A stretch of 25,807 nucleotides of DNA from Pseudomonadota bacterium (GTDB lineage Bacteria; Pseudomonadota; Gammaproteobacteria; Burkholderiales; Rhodocyclaceae): assembly GCA_009778425.1 (NCBI GenBank), contig WRJU01000248.1, positions 1-25,807 on the forward strand, given 5' to 3'. Made by a program: the position numbers and the translations under genes. Positions 14,204 through 22,180 of the stretch are shown in pieces. Each line of letters begins with the position of its first letter. The first letter of the stretch is position 1. The notes under the pieces were generated by a model that made no database searches, was not told the DNA's origin, and saw only the letters and a list, made by a program, of their open reading frames with translations.

Positions 14204-16738
14204 TCAGGCTTTCACCACTTTGACGGCACTCTTTTTGAAGTCCGTTTCTTTGGAAAGCGGGCAAGTGGCGTCAAGGACGAGCTTGTTGACGAGTTTCTGC
14301 TCATCGAAGAAGGGCACGAACACCAAACCGCGAGGCGGCTTGTTGCGTCCTTTCGTATCGACTTGCAAGGTGATTTCGCCCCGGCGGGAGATGACCTTCA
14401 CCCTGGAGCCTTGTTGCAGGCCACGCGCCTTGGCGTCTTCCGGGTGCATGTAGACGAGCGCTTCCGGTACGGCGCGATGCAGCTCTTCCACGCGGCGGGT
14501 CATGGAACCTGTGTGCCAATGCTCCAGCACACGGCCCGTGCACATCCAAAGGTCGTATTCCTTGTCCGGCGCTTCAGCAGGCGGTTGGTAGGGCAGGGCG
14601 AAAATGTTTGCCTTGCCGTCTTTTTGCCCGTAGAACCTGATGCCTTCGCCTTTCTTGACGTAGGAATCGTATTTCTCGTTGAAACGCCACAAGGTTTCCT
14701 TGCCATCCTTGACAGGCCAGCGCTGGCCGCGCGACTTGTGGTAAGTGTCGAACTCGTTCAGGTCATGAGCGTGATCCCGGCCAAAGGCCGCGTATTCCTC
14801 GAACAGCCCTTTTTGCACGTAGAAGCCGAAATAATCGGATTCATCGTTGGTATAACCCTTGATGGCATGCGCGTTGACGGCGGCCACGTTGCCCTTGGGG
14901 AACTTGTTGACGGCACCGTTGGCGAAGAGGACATCGAACAGGGTCTTGCCCTTGTATTCCGGCTTCTTGTCGATCAGTTCGGCTGGCCAGACATCTTCCA
15001 CCTTGAAACGCTTGGAAAATTCCATGTATTGCCAGAGGTCGGAACGGGACTCGCCCGGCGCCTTGACCTGCTGCCGCCAGAACTGGGTGCGCCGCTCGGC
15101 ATTGCCGTAGGCCCCTTCCTTCTCTGCCCACATGGCAGTGGGAAGGATCAGGTCGGCGGACTGCGCGGATACCGTGGGATAGGGGTCGGAGACGACCACG
15201 AAGGCGTTGGGGTTGCGCCAGCCGGGAAGCGTTTCCACGTTGGTGTTCGGTCCGGCCTGCATGTTGTTGGTCGTAGACGTCCAGTAGCACTTGATCTTGC
15301 CGTCCTTCAGGGCGCGGCTTTGCGCCACGGCGTGCAGGCCGACCTTCTCTGGAATCGTCCCTTCGGGCAGCTTCCAGTGGGTCTCTGCGACTTTGCGATG
15401 ATCCGGATTGCCAACGACCATGTCGGCGGGCAAGCGGTGCGCGAAAGTGCCGACTTCCCGCGCCGTACCGCAGGCCGAAGGCTGCCCGGTCAGGGAGAAG
15501 GGACCACTGCCGGGCTTGGAAATCTTGCCGGTGAGCAGGTGGATGTTGTAGAGCAGATTGTTGACCCAGGTGCCGCGCACGTGCTGGTTGACGCCCATCG
15601 TCCAGAAGGAGACCACCTTTTTGGACGGGTCGGTAAAGAGCTCGGCCAGCTTCTTGAGTTTGTCGGCAGGTACACCGGAGAGTTCGACAGCTTTTTCCAG
15701 CGTGTATTCGGAGACGAACTTGGCGTATTCCTCGAAGCTGATGGGGTCGGCCTTGCCGGGGTCGCCCTTGGGTTTCTCGTCCGCGCCGGGGTAGCCGTTG
15801 GCGGTGGCATTTTTCTCAAGGTCGTGACCGGGACGCAAGCCGTAGCCGATGTCGGTGACACCCTTCTTGAAGTTGACGCACTGGTCGATGAAAGCCTTAT
15901 CAGTCTTGCCACTCTGGATGATGTAGTTGGCGATGAAGTTCAGGATGGCCAGATCGGATTGCGGCTTGAATATGATCGGGTTGTCGGCCAGTTCGAACGA
16001 GCGGTGCTCGTAGGTCGAGAGCACATGGACTTCACAGCCTTTGTGGGTCAGGCGGCGGTCGGTGACGCGCGACCACAGTACCGGGTGCATTTCCGCCATG
16101 TTGGAACCCCAGAGCACGAAAGCATCGGCGTTCTCGATGTCGTCGTAGCAACCCATCGGTTCATCGATACCGAAGGTGCGCATGAAACCGACCACGGCGG
16201 AAGCCATGCAGTGACGGGCGTTCGGGTCAAGGTTGTTGGAGCGGAAACCGGCCTTGTACAGTTTCACGGCGGCATAGCCTTCCCAGATCGTCCATTGCCC
16301 CGAACCGAACATGGCGACGGAGGTTGGCCCGGAACTCTTCAGGGCTTCCTTCCATTTTTCTTCCATGATGTCGAAAGCTTCTTTCCATGAAACGGGCGTG
16401 AAGTCGCCGTTCTTGTCGTATTTGCCGCCTTTCTTACGCAACAGGGGCTGCGTAAGCCTGTCTTTGCCGTACATGATCTTGGACAGGAAATATCCCTTGA
16501 CGCAGTTCAGCCCGCGGTTCACGGGCGAGTCCGGGTCGCCTTGCGTGGCAACCAGCCGACCGTCCTGCACGCCCGCCAGCACCGAACAGCCTGTGCCGCA
16601 GAAACGACAGGGGATTTTGTCCCAGCGGATGTCGTCGTCGGGCGCGGCGACGGCTTTGGTGACAGGCAGCGTCATGCCGGCTGCAGCAGCAGCGGTGGCA
16701 ACAGCTTGGGTTTTCAGGAAGTCGCGGCGATTGGTCAT
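14204..16738 (-). CDS. napA: Periplasmic nitrate reductase catalytic subunit NapA
   Basis: NapA reduces nitrate to nitrite in the periplasm with a Mo-bis-MGD cofactor and one 4Fe-4S cluster. The 844-residue precursor starts MTNRRDFLKTQAVATAAA, a Tat signal with Arg4-Arg5, at ATG 16738 after a GAGGAG ribosome site; an upstream ATG at 16768 would put 30 bases inside napD and is less likely. Cluster cysteines are 44, 47, 51 and 79 (CRFCGTGC and NCVKG). Cys177 in NARHCMAS is the molybdenum ligand. The C-terminal domain has the MGD-binding TGRVLEHWHTGSMTRRV. Length matches E. coli NapA (828). It starts one base after the napD stop and depends on the Moco genes downstream for its cofactor. Confidence 0.98.
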   Translation of the reverse strand: MTNRRDFLKTQAVATAAAAAGMTLPVTKAVAAPDDDIRWDKIPCRFCGTGCSVLAGVQDGRLVATQGDPDSPVNRGLNCVKGYFLSKIMYGKDRLTQPLLRKKGGKYDKNGDFTPVSWKEAFDIMEEKWKEALKSSGPTSVAMFGSGQWTIWEGYAAVKLYKAGFRSNNLDPNARHCMASAVVGFMRTFGIDEPMGCYDDIENADAFVLWGSNMAEMHPVLWSRVTDRRLTHKGCEVHVLSTYEHRSFELADNPIIFKPQSDLAILNFIANYIIQSGKTDKAFIDQCVNFKKGVTDIGYGLRPGHDLEKNATANGYPGADEKPKGDPGKADPISFEEYAKFVSEYTLEKAVELSGVPADKLKKLAELFTDPSKKVVSFWTMGVNQHVRGTWVNNLLYNIHLLTGKISKPGSGPFSLTGQPSACGTAREVGTFAHRLPADMVVGNPDHRKVAETHWKLPEGTIPEKVGLHAVAQSRALKDGKIKCYWTSTTNNMQAGPNTNVETLPGWRNPNAFVVVSDPYPTVSAQSADLILPTAMWAEKEGAYGNAERRTQFWRQQVKAPGESRSDLWQYMEFSKRFKVEDVWPAELIDKKPEYKGKTLFDVLFANGAVNKFPKGNVAAVNAHAIKGYTNDESDYFGFYVQKGLFEEYAAFGRDHAHDLNEFDTYHKSRGQRWPVKDGKETLWRFNEKYDSYVKKGEGIRFYGQKDGKANIFALPYQPPAEAPDKEYDLWMCTGRVLEHWHTGSMTRRVEELHRAVPEALVYMHPEDAKARGLQQGSRVKVISRRGEITLQVDTKGRNKPPRGLVFVPFFDEQKLVNKLVLDATCPLSKETDFKKSAVKVVKA

Positions 16739-16739
16739 T

Positions 16740-16991
16740 TCAGTTCTCCTCGAGAGCGTGTGCTTCATCCGAATATTCGTAGGAAAGGGTTACAGACATC
16801 ACTTGCGGGATTTGGTGGACTTGGAGGATGGAGTCGGGGACGGCATAGTCCGGGCCGTCTTCCAGCAAAACAATCATGCGCCCGTTGCCGCTGTCGGCAG
16901 CCACGCTGGCTCCGGGGACGGTCTCGACGGCGGTTTTTATTGCATCGGCATGTTCTGGCATGAACTTCAGGACGAGGCTGACGATTTTCAT
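16740..16991 (-). CDS. napD: Chaperone NapD for periplasmic nitrate reductase
   Basis: NapD is a small cytosolic chaperone that binds the NapA twin-arginine signal peptide and holds NapA back from export until the cofactor is inserted. The 83-residue protein MKIVSLVLKFMPEHADAIK has the expected ferredoxin-like alternation, with an ISSLVV-type first strand, and the segment GRMIVLLEDG that is common in NapD. Sequence conservation in the family is low, so the assignment also rests on length (87 in E. coli) and position between napF and napA, with a four-base overlap with napF. Confidence 0.92.
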   Translation of the reverse strand: MKIVSLVLKFMPEHADAIKTAVETVPGASVAADSGNGRMIVLLEDGPDYAVPDSILQVHQIPQVMSVTLSYEYSDEAHALEEN

Positions 16992-17557
16992 TGCGGGGAT
17001 TTTTCCGGGAAAGGGGTTGAATGTAGGCCAGATGGATTAGTCGGCGGAAAAGCCTGCATGGAGATGGCATGAACCGGGCAGGATGCCACGCATTCGCCGC
17101 AGCCGGTGCAGCGTGATTCCGTGATGTCCGGTCGCGCGGGAGAGCCTGGGCGTGGGACGAAACGGATGGCTTCAGCCGCGCAATGGCCTTCACAGGAACG
17201 GCACAATACGCCCCGGTGTGGCAGACAGGCCGCGCTGACCGTGGCCTGAAGCGCCCAAGGCGGAAGGTCGGGGGAAAAGGCCAAGGCCGTCGGTTGGGAT
17301 GATGCGCCCTGCCGGACATTTTCTTCCGTGCAGGCATGGGCGCAATCCGCGCAAAACGTGCAATGCGCCCGCTGGAAATTGGCTTCCGGGAACCCTCCCA
17401 TGCCTTGCGCGAGCAGCCCGGTGGGGCACGCCGTCACGCAAGCACCGCAACGAGTACAGGCGCGTGTAAAAAGCGCCTCAGCCATTGCCCAAGGGGGACG
17501 ATATGGCACCACGATCCTGCGCAAACGCTGGCCGCGCAGGAAAGCGCGGCGACCCAT
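16988..17557 (-). CDS. napF: Ferredoxin-type protein NapF
   Basis: NapF is a cytosolic iron-sulfur protein that interacts with NapA during its maturation. With the ATG at 17557 the product has 189 residues: MGRRAFLRGQRLRR, then cysteine sites 34/37/40/44, 66/69/72/76, a CLPHRGVLCRSCEGHC block (111-126) and 150/153/156/160. E. coli NapF (164) starts with a comparable SRR segment. An ATG at 17605 would add 16 residues, but it has no ribosome site and would lie within the predicted promoter -10 region. ATG 17557 follows a GGGAGAGGG purine run nine bases upstream. It is the first gene of napFDAGHBC, the same order as in E. coli. Confidence 0.92.
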   Translation of the reverse strand: MGRRAFLRGQRLRRIVVPYRPPWAMAEALFTRACTRCGACVTACPTGLLAQGMGGFPEANFQRAHCTFCADCAHACTEENVRQGASSQPTALAFSPDLPPWALQATVSAACLPHRGVLCRSCEGHCAAEAIRFVPRPGSPARPDITESRCTGCGECVASCPVHAISMQAFPPTNPSGLHSTPFPEKSPQ

Positions 17558-17586
17558 ATCCACAAACCCTCTCCCATTCCAGGAAT

Positions 17587-17610
17587 CTAGTATATAGCGT
17601 GGCATACTAG
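17587..17610 (-). promoter_or_regulatory. Candidate -10 region and inverted repeat upstream of napF
   Basis: CTAGTAT (17587-17593) and ATACTAG (17604-17610) form a perfect seven-base inverted repeat with a 10-base spacer. On the - strand it contains two possible -10 hexamers: TAGTAT (17604-17609) and TATACT (17589-17594). With the first, transcription would begin near 17597, placing the FNR-type site at about -40.5, the usual class II distance. A regulator binding the repeat is possible but unknown. Confidence 0.5.
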
Positions 17611-17630
17611 CCCGTGGGTCAAAGACAGCC

Positions 17631-17644
17631 TTGATTTATGTCAA
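17631..17644. promoter_or_regulatory. FNR/ANR-type operator upstream of napF
   Basis: The - strand reads TTGAC-ATAA-ATCAA, matching nine of ten conserved bases of the FNR consensus TTGAT-N4-ATCAA. It lies 74 bases before the preferred napF start and about 40 bases before a plausible transcription start. This predicts oxygen-controlled activation of nap by an FNR/ANR-family regulator. The sequence alone cannot separate FNR, ANR and DNR. Confidence 0.8.
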
Positions 17645-17731
17645 AACAAGGGGAAGGCACGTCCACGAGAAAATACGTAGTCTCTTGGCCTCTTAACAGC
17701 TTTTTGCGTTTCGGATAGGGGGGCTTGGCCG

Positions 17732-18229
17732 TTAATTTTCCGCTTTCGGTACGGCGAGCGGGACATCGGCGCGCTGGATATCCACAACGACAGAAGCCCG
17801 GTAATGCTTCCACTTCACGAGAATGACGTAGGAATGTGGCGAAACAACGGTTTTCAGCCAATTGGGATCCGTTGCCTGTGCGGTCGGTACCGAGATTTCC
17901 ATCGTTTCGCCGAAGTGTTTGCGCGCGTTGCCGGAAATCGTGTTGGCGATTTCCCCGGCGGCGTCGAGCAGGCGGTCATTGTCCCGTGTCTGCTCGCCCA
18001 TCGCGACCAGCAGATGGGTCAGCATGGTGCGTGGCGCGGAGAAATAGATGCGTCCGGTGAAACTTCCGGATAGCGTGATGTAGCTGGTCAGGTCGTACGT
18101 GGAGGACGGGACATCGCTTTCCAGCAGGTACGCGGTCTTGATCTCTACTTTTTCTTGGGTTGCGTGAAAGAAAAAGTTGCTGACCGCGTCCACGAAAATA
18201 CGGATGTCTTTTTCGTTGATGCCTTTCAT
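17732..18229 (-). CDS. CheX-like CheY phosphatase
   Basis: A 165-residue protein of the CheC/CheX/FliY phosphatase family, which removes phosphate from CheY-type receivers. The catalytic pattern E-x-x-N is present as Glu93 and Asn96 in AGEIANTISGNARKHFG; that stretch is the clearest match to the family. The rest shows alternating strands and helices consistent with CheX, including YITLSGSFTGRIYFS. It overlaps the cheY-like gene by four bases and is the third gene of the kinase operon. Its likely substrate is that receiver. It ends about 175 bases before napF, with the napF promoter in between. Confidence 0.82.
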   Translation of the reverse strand: MKGINEKDIRIFVDAVSNFFFHATQEKVEIKTAYLLESDVPSSTYDLTSYITLSGSFTGRIYFSAPRTMLTHLLVAMGEQTRDNDRLLDAAGEIANTISGNARKHFGETMEISVPTAQATDPNWLKTVVSPHSYVILVKWKHYRASVVVDIQRADVPLAVPKAEN

Positions 18230-18594
18230 GGACTTGTAAGCTCCAAAAACGCTGCGATCAGGTCTTCGTCGGAAAATGGTTTGTAGAGAAATCCACGAGC
18301 ACCTTTTTTCAGCGCTTTCAGGGCTGTGGCTTTGTCACTCAACGCGGAAATGACGAGGATGTTGCAGTCGTGGCGAAGTTCGATCATTTTCTCCGTGCAC
18401 TCTATTCCATCCATTTCAGGCATGGTGATGTCCATTGTTACGAGTTCGGGCATGTGTTGCAGGAAGAGCATGATAGCTTCCTTGCCGTTTTTGGCCATGC
18501 CCAGAAGCTGAATGGTGTTCAGCCTCGGGTCGTTCAGAATACGGGCGATACGGCTTCTGATGAGCGCGGAGTCATCGACGATCAGAAGTTTCAT
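18226..18594 (-). CDS. CheY-like single-domain response regulator
   Basis: A 122-residue receiver domain with no output domain. The acidic pair is Asp7-Asp8 in LLIVDDSA, the phosphorylation site is Asp55 in VTMDITMPEMDG, Ser83 takes the place of the conserved Thr/Ser in VISALSD, and Lys105 lies in YKPF. A GAGAGAAG ribosome site precedes the ATG. It is 15 bases after the histidine kinase and overlaps the CheX-like gene. It should be phosphorylated from the kinase HPt domain and dephosphorylated by CheX. Without an output domain it must act by protein contact, and its target is not visible here. Confidence 0.92.
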   Translation of the reverse strand: MKLLIVDDSALIRSRIARILNDPRLNTIQLLGMAKNGKEAIMLFLQHMPELVTMDITMPEMDGIECTEKMIELRHDCNILVISALSDKATALKALKKGARGFLYKPFSDEDLIAAFLELTSP

Positions 18595-18609
18595 TTCTAC
18601 GATCTTCTC

Positions 18610-20865
18610 TCAATGTACTGTGCTGAACTGGATGCTGAATTCGGTGAACTGGTTCGGGCGGCTCTTGACCAGCATGTACCCGCCCATGTCTTTCACTTTT
18701 TCCAATACTACATCCAATCCGATACCGTGCCCGGAATCCTGGTCGGCCGTCTCTGAGGTCGAAATGCCCGGCTGGAAAAGGTGGTTGGCTATTTCATGGT
18801 CGCTCAGGGTCGCCGCTTCCTCTGGACTCATGATGTTTTTCTTCACGAAATGCTCGCGCAGGCGCTCAGGAACGATGCCGCATCCGTCATCCCGCACCGT
18901 GAAAGTGTACTGACCGTGACCCAGGTATTCGCACCAGAGACTCAGCGCGCCAGTTGGCGGCTTGTTGTTCATAGTCCGATGGTTGGGCGCTTCGATGCCG
19001 TGCATCAAGGCGTTGCGCACGAGTTGGATGGAAATGTCCTGCAATTCCTTAGTCGTGGCTTTGGGCAGGGAGAAGAATCTTTCAAACTGGCAGGAGACTT
19101 CGATCTGCTTGCCATGATCCACAGCAATCCGCTGCGCGAGCGCGGTGATGTGATCCGCGAACGGGTGCTTCTGGGCAGTCCATTCACCCGCAGTCTGCGC
19201 CTTGCCGAGCGCGTTGCCAAGGCGGGAGACGATCTGGGCGAGTGAAGAATGGCGCTGGTAGAAGCCTTCCAGCAGCACGGCCAGCCGCAACATCTGATCG
19301 CCGCTGAGCGAATCCTCTTCGCGCATGGCGACCATTTCCTTTTCGCATTCGTGCGCGTAGGCCTCCAGCACGTCGATGCCGAGCGCCGCCGCTTCGCCCT
19401 TGACGCTGTGCACGATACGCATGATGTAGTTCAGGGTATGCAGGCGCTCACGCGAATCGTCATGGGGCGTACTCATCTTCTCGTTGATTTGTGCCAGCGA
19501 TTCTCCAACGCCGTCAATGAATTGCTTGAGCGAATCGAAATCGCTGCTTGCCAGCCGCAGCAAGGTTTCGACCTCGATTTTTGCCTGGTTCTTCGCTTGC
19601 TCGACTTGTTGCGTGAGCACGACCTTGTCGGTGACATCCTGCACCGTGACCAGCAAGTGCGAGATTTTCTCTTCCGCGACGACCCTGTTGAAGAAGAAGG
19701 ACAGGTAGCGGGTCTGGGTGTTGCCACGTATGTCGGCAGCAAGGACGGGCACGTTTGTGAGGGGGTTGAGGCTGGTCACCAGGGCTTCCTTGACCCTGTC
19801 GCCGAGGAGCAGTTCGATGTAGTCCACGGCGGCTTCGTAAATGTTCCTGGGGGCAATTGCTTCGAGGTGAGGCAGAAAATCCGCGCCCGGTATAATATCC
19901 CTTCTCAATATGTCGGGCAGGGATTCCGAGAATTGCGTCCCGATTTTTTTGTCCTTGTCCAGCAAGAATAGCCCTTCACGCACGGTAGAAAGAATTTCGA
20001 CTGTTTCTTTACGGGCCAGGGCGAGTTCTCTGTCGCCTCTCATCAAATCCCCGATCGAAATGACGACGGTGTAACCAAAGTTGGCGAGCGCTACCAGGAT
20101 GCCGACGACCAGTATGATCCGCAATTTTTTCGCCTGCTTATTGGCAACGTGTTCCAGGTCGGTGGTCAGGGCGTTCATGAGCTTCAGGACGGCCCGGTTG
20201 TTCTGCGGCTCACTGTGTGTCGGGTTTTTTTCCAGCGCGAAGTCTACCGCTGCCTTGAGCTCGGCCCTGAAGGCGTCGGGGTCGTTCTTTATGTATTCCA
20301 GTTTCTTTGCGAATTCCGTATCCGTGAAAGCCTCCTCTGCCTTGAACTTGTTTTTCACTTCTTCCAGCGTCGGGGCGTCCGTCAATTTCTGCTTGAACCT
20401 TTCGTCCAAAAAGGATTCCCTGTCGCTGTTCAGCAGCGGTTTCAGCCGCTCCATGTAAGGATTCCATATTACGTAGGCGTCCGCTACGAACTGTCGGGCT
20501 TCGTCCGTGTCAACCCGAGTGAGATACGTGGGGTTGTCGTCGCCGCCGGTCACCATCGCACCGTCGCGGAAACCCATCAGCGTCCGGTCGAAACGCCTGA
20601 CGGTCAGCGTCAGTTCCTTCAGGCTGGTTTTGACGCCATCCTCATCGCCCGTTTCCAGGGCGCGATCCATTGTCAGGAGCGCCTTGGTCATGCGCTGCGA
20701 CATCATCCGCTGCCGGCCAGACAGGTTGATCGACACGGCGGATTCATCGGCCATGTAAGTGTTGTAGAAATTAATGCCGATGACGGTCGCGTCTACTATC
20801 ATGAACGTGATTACGGCAAAAATGATTTTGCGATATTTGAAGAATATGCTGCTTTTGTCATCCAT
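18610..20865 (-). CDS. Membrane histidine kinase: PilJ/NarX-like sensor, PAS-like region, HPt and CheA-type ATPase
   Basis: This 751-residue kinase has membrane helices at about 14-34 and 248-268 enclosing a periplasmic domain of some 210 residues. Just after helix 1 it has INLSGRQRMMSQRM (46-59), the signature of PilJ-type sensor domains and similar to the nitrate-binding P-box of NarX/NarQ. A PAS-like region covers about 285-415, followed by a coiled stretch. An HPt domain carries His486 in MRIVHSVKGEAAALG. A CheA-type ATPase domain follows, with LVRNALMHGIE (N box, Asn618), DDGCGI (659-664) and GHGIGLDVV (712-720). There is no conventional H-box dimerisation helix and no CheW-like domain. 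It precedes cheY-like and cheX-like genes and the nap operon. Sensing of nitrate or nitrite is inferred from the motif and the position. Confidence 0.88.
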   Translation of the reverse strand: MDDKSSIFFKYRKIIFAVITFMIVDATVIGINFYNTYMADESAVSINLSGRQRMMSQRMTKALLTMDRALETGDEDGVKTSLKELTLTVRRFDRTLMGFRDGAMVTGGDDNPTYLTRVDTDEARQFVADAYVIWNPYMERLKPLLNSDRESFLDERFKQKLTDAPTLEEVKNKFKAEEAFTDTEFAKKLEYIKNDPDAFRAELKAAVDFALEKNPTHSEPQNNRAVLKLMNALTTDLEHVANKQAKKLRIILVVGILVALANFGYTVVISIGDLMRGDRELALARKETVEILSTVREGLFLLDKDKKIGTQFSESLPDILRRDIIPGADFLPHLEAIAPRNIYEAAVDYIELLLGDRVKEALVTSLNPLTNVPVLAADIRGNTQTRYLSFFFNRVVAEEKISHLLVTVQDVTDKVVLTQQVEQAKNQAKIEVETLLRLASSDFDSLKQFIDGVGESLAQINEKMSTPHDDSRERLHTLNYIMRIVHSVKGEAAALGIDVLEAYAHECEKEMVAMREEDSLSGDQMLRLAVLLEGFYQRHSSLAQIVSRLGNALGKAQTAGEWTAQKHPFADHITALAQRIAVDHGKQIEVSCQFERFFSLPKATTKELQDISIQLVRNALMHGIEAPNHRTMNNKPPTGALSLWCEYLGHGQYTFTVRDDGCGIVPERLREHFVKKNIMSPEEAATLSDHEIANHLFQPGISTSETADQDSGHGIGLDVVLEKVKDMGGYMLVKSRPNQFTEFSIQFSTVH

Positions 20866-21115
20866 TTGGATGCTCCATTCAAAGAGGCGTCAAATGCCAT
20901 ATACCTTGCCCGGAGGCTAGACGGTATCTCCATGCTGCGTTCGCCGATGACGCTATACGCTGTCCTCCAAGAGTATCATCGGCTAAAAGTCCTCTTTCGG
21001 AAAATCGTACAACTAATTCATTGGATTTGTGAGTTTTTGCGGACAAACAACACAGATTCTCTACCGGTAGCAACTTCGGACGCGAGAAAAGTTTCTGTTC
21101 ATACATGATTGAAAG
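20866..21115 (-). promoter_or_regulatory. Upstream region of the kinase operon
   Basis: This 250-base gap between the modC stop and the kinase start most likely holds the kinase promoter. Visible elements are an eight-base inverted repeat, GCCGATGA (20943-20950) with TCATCGGC (20976-20983), a ten-base palindrome CTACCGGTAG (21061-21070), and a GGAGC ribosome site before the kinase ATG. A 75-codon open frame (20879-21106, - strand) has no recognisable features. No FNR-type site was found. Confidence 0.4.
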
Positions 21116-22180
21116 TCAGCGAAGAATTGCCACGGATTTCACCTGTGCAATGACGGTGAGTCCGGGCGCGATGGTCAGTGCCTGCCGGGATCGTTCGGTG
21201 ACGCGCGCCAGCAGCAGGGTTTCTCCATCCATGAGCTGCAGTTGTACGAGCACATGTCCGGGCGTATCGGCCTCGGCGACGGCGGCGACCGTGGCGGGCA
21301 GGGTATTCAGGATGCTGGTGTCCGTGTGCGCGCTCAAGGAGAGGCTGACGTCGCTGGCGTGAATGCGGCAGCGCAAACGCTTGCCGGGCGCGTGCGCGTC
21401 CCCGGCGATGTAGAGCTTGCCGCCGGGAAATTCCAGCCGGGTGAGGCCATCTGCTTCGCGCTCGACCACCGTCGTTTCCAGCACTGCGCCGGTTTCTCCG
21501 GCAAAGGCGGCGGCGAGGTCGGGTCGCGCCAGGATGCTCGTGAGCGATCCGCTTGCTGTAACGCGGCCGTTTTCGATGAGCACGAGGTGCCCGGCGAGCC
21601 GTGCCACTTCATCCAGGGAATGGCTGACATAAAGCACGGGGATGGAAAGTTCGTCGCGCAGCCTTTCGAGATAGGGCAGGATTTCCAGTTTGCGCTTCAT
21701 GTCGAGCGCGGCGAGCGGTTCGTCCATCAGCAGCAGCCGGGGGCGGGTGAGGAGCGCTCGCGCGATGGCGACCCGCTGCCGCTCGCCGCCGGAAAGGCTG
21801 CCGGGAGCGCGGTCGAGGAGGGGGTGGATGCCCAGCAGGTCGAGCATGGCCTCGAACCCCTCGCTGTTGCCTGCCCGCTTCATGCCGTATCGGAGGTTTT
21901 CCCGGACGGACAGGTGCGGGAAAAGGCTTGCTTCCTGGAATACCAGCCCCAGCGGGCGTTTGTGGGTCGGCAGGAAAATTCCGCGCCGTTCATCCTGCCA
22001 CACCTCGCCCGCGACGGACAAAAAGCCTTCCCTGGGTCGTTCCAGCCCGGCCATGCAGCGCAGGATCGTGGTCTTGCCGGAACCAGACGGGCCAAACAGC
22101 GCCGTGATGCCTGTCTCCGACATGGACAGGTCGACATCCAGCGTGAAACCGGGGTAGCCGATATGGAAACGCCCGATCAT
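21116..22180 (-). CDS. modC: Molybdate ABC transporter ATP-binding protein ModC
   Basis: ModC is the ATPase of the high-affinity molybdate importer ModABC. The 354-residue protein has Walker A GPSGSGKTT (30-38), a Q-loop in LVFQEASLFPH, the signature LSGGERQRVAIARAL, Walker B LLLMDEPLAALD and the switch histidine in YVSHSLDEV. A C-terminal molybdate-binding Mop/TOBE domain (about 285-354) separates ModC from other importers. The ATG at 22180 sits in a TGATG junction with the modB stop; a GTG one codon upstream is also possible. Its product supplies molybdate for the cofactor genes in this window. Confidence 0.95.
   Translation of the reverse strand: MIGRFHIGYPGFTLDVDLSMSETGITALFGPSGSGKTTILRCMAGLERPREGFLSVAGEVWQDERRGIFLPTHKRPLGLVFQEASLFPHLSVRENLRYGMKRAGNSEGFEAMLDLLGIHPLLDRAPGSLSGGERQRVAIARALLTRPRLLLMDEPLAALDMKRKLEILPYLERLRDELSIPVLYVSHSLDEVARLAGHLVLIENGRVTASGSLTSILARPDLAAAFAGETGAVLETTVVEREADGLTRLEFPGGKLYIAGDAHAPGKRLRCRIHASDVSLSLSAHTDTSILNTLPATVAAVAEADTPGHVLVQLQLMDGETLLLARVTERSRQALTIAPGLTVIAQVKSVAILR

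Noticed and set aside
13418..16390. A 990-codon open frame on the + strand opposite napA and part of napG
   Set aside because: The - strand frames carry complete NapA and NapG signatures. The opposite frame shows no recognisable domain and is a by-product of GC-rich codon use.
17606..17700. NarL/NarP-type heptamers near the nap promoter
   Set aside because: I looked for TACYYMT pairs in a 7-2-7 arrangement on both strands and saw none that fit.
17619..17861. An 80-codon frame overlapping the end of the CheX-like gene and the napF promoter
   Set aside because: It overlaps a well-supported gene in another frame and covers the FNR-type site, and its cysteines form no known motif.
20879..21106. 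A 75-codon frame upstream of the kinase on the - strand
   Set aside because: No recognisable motif and unusual composition; it more likely reflects a stop-free leader.
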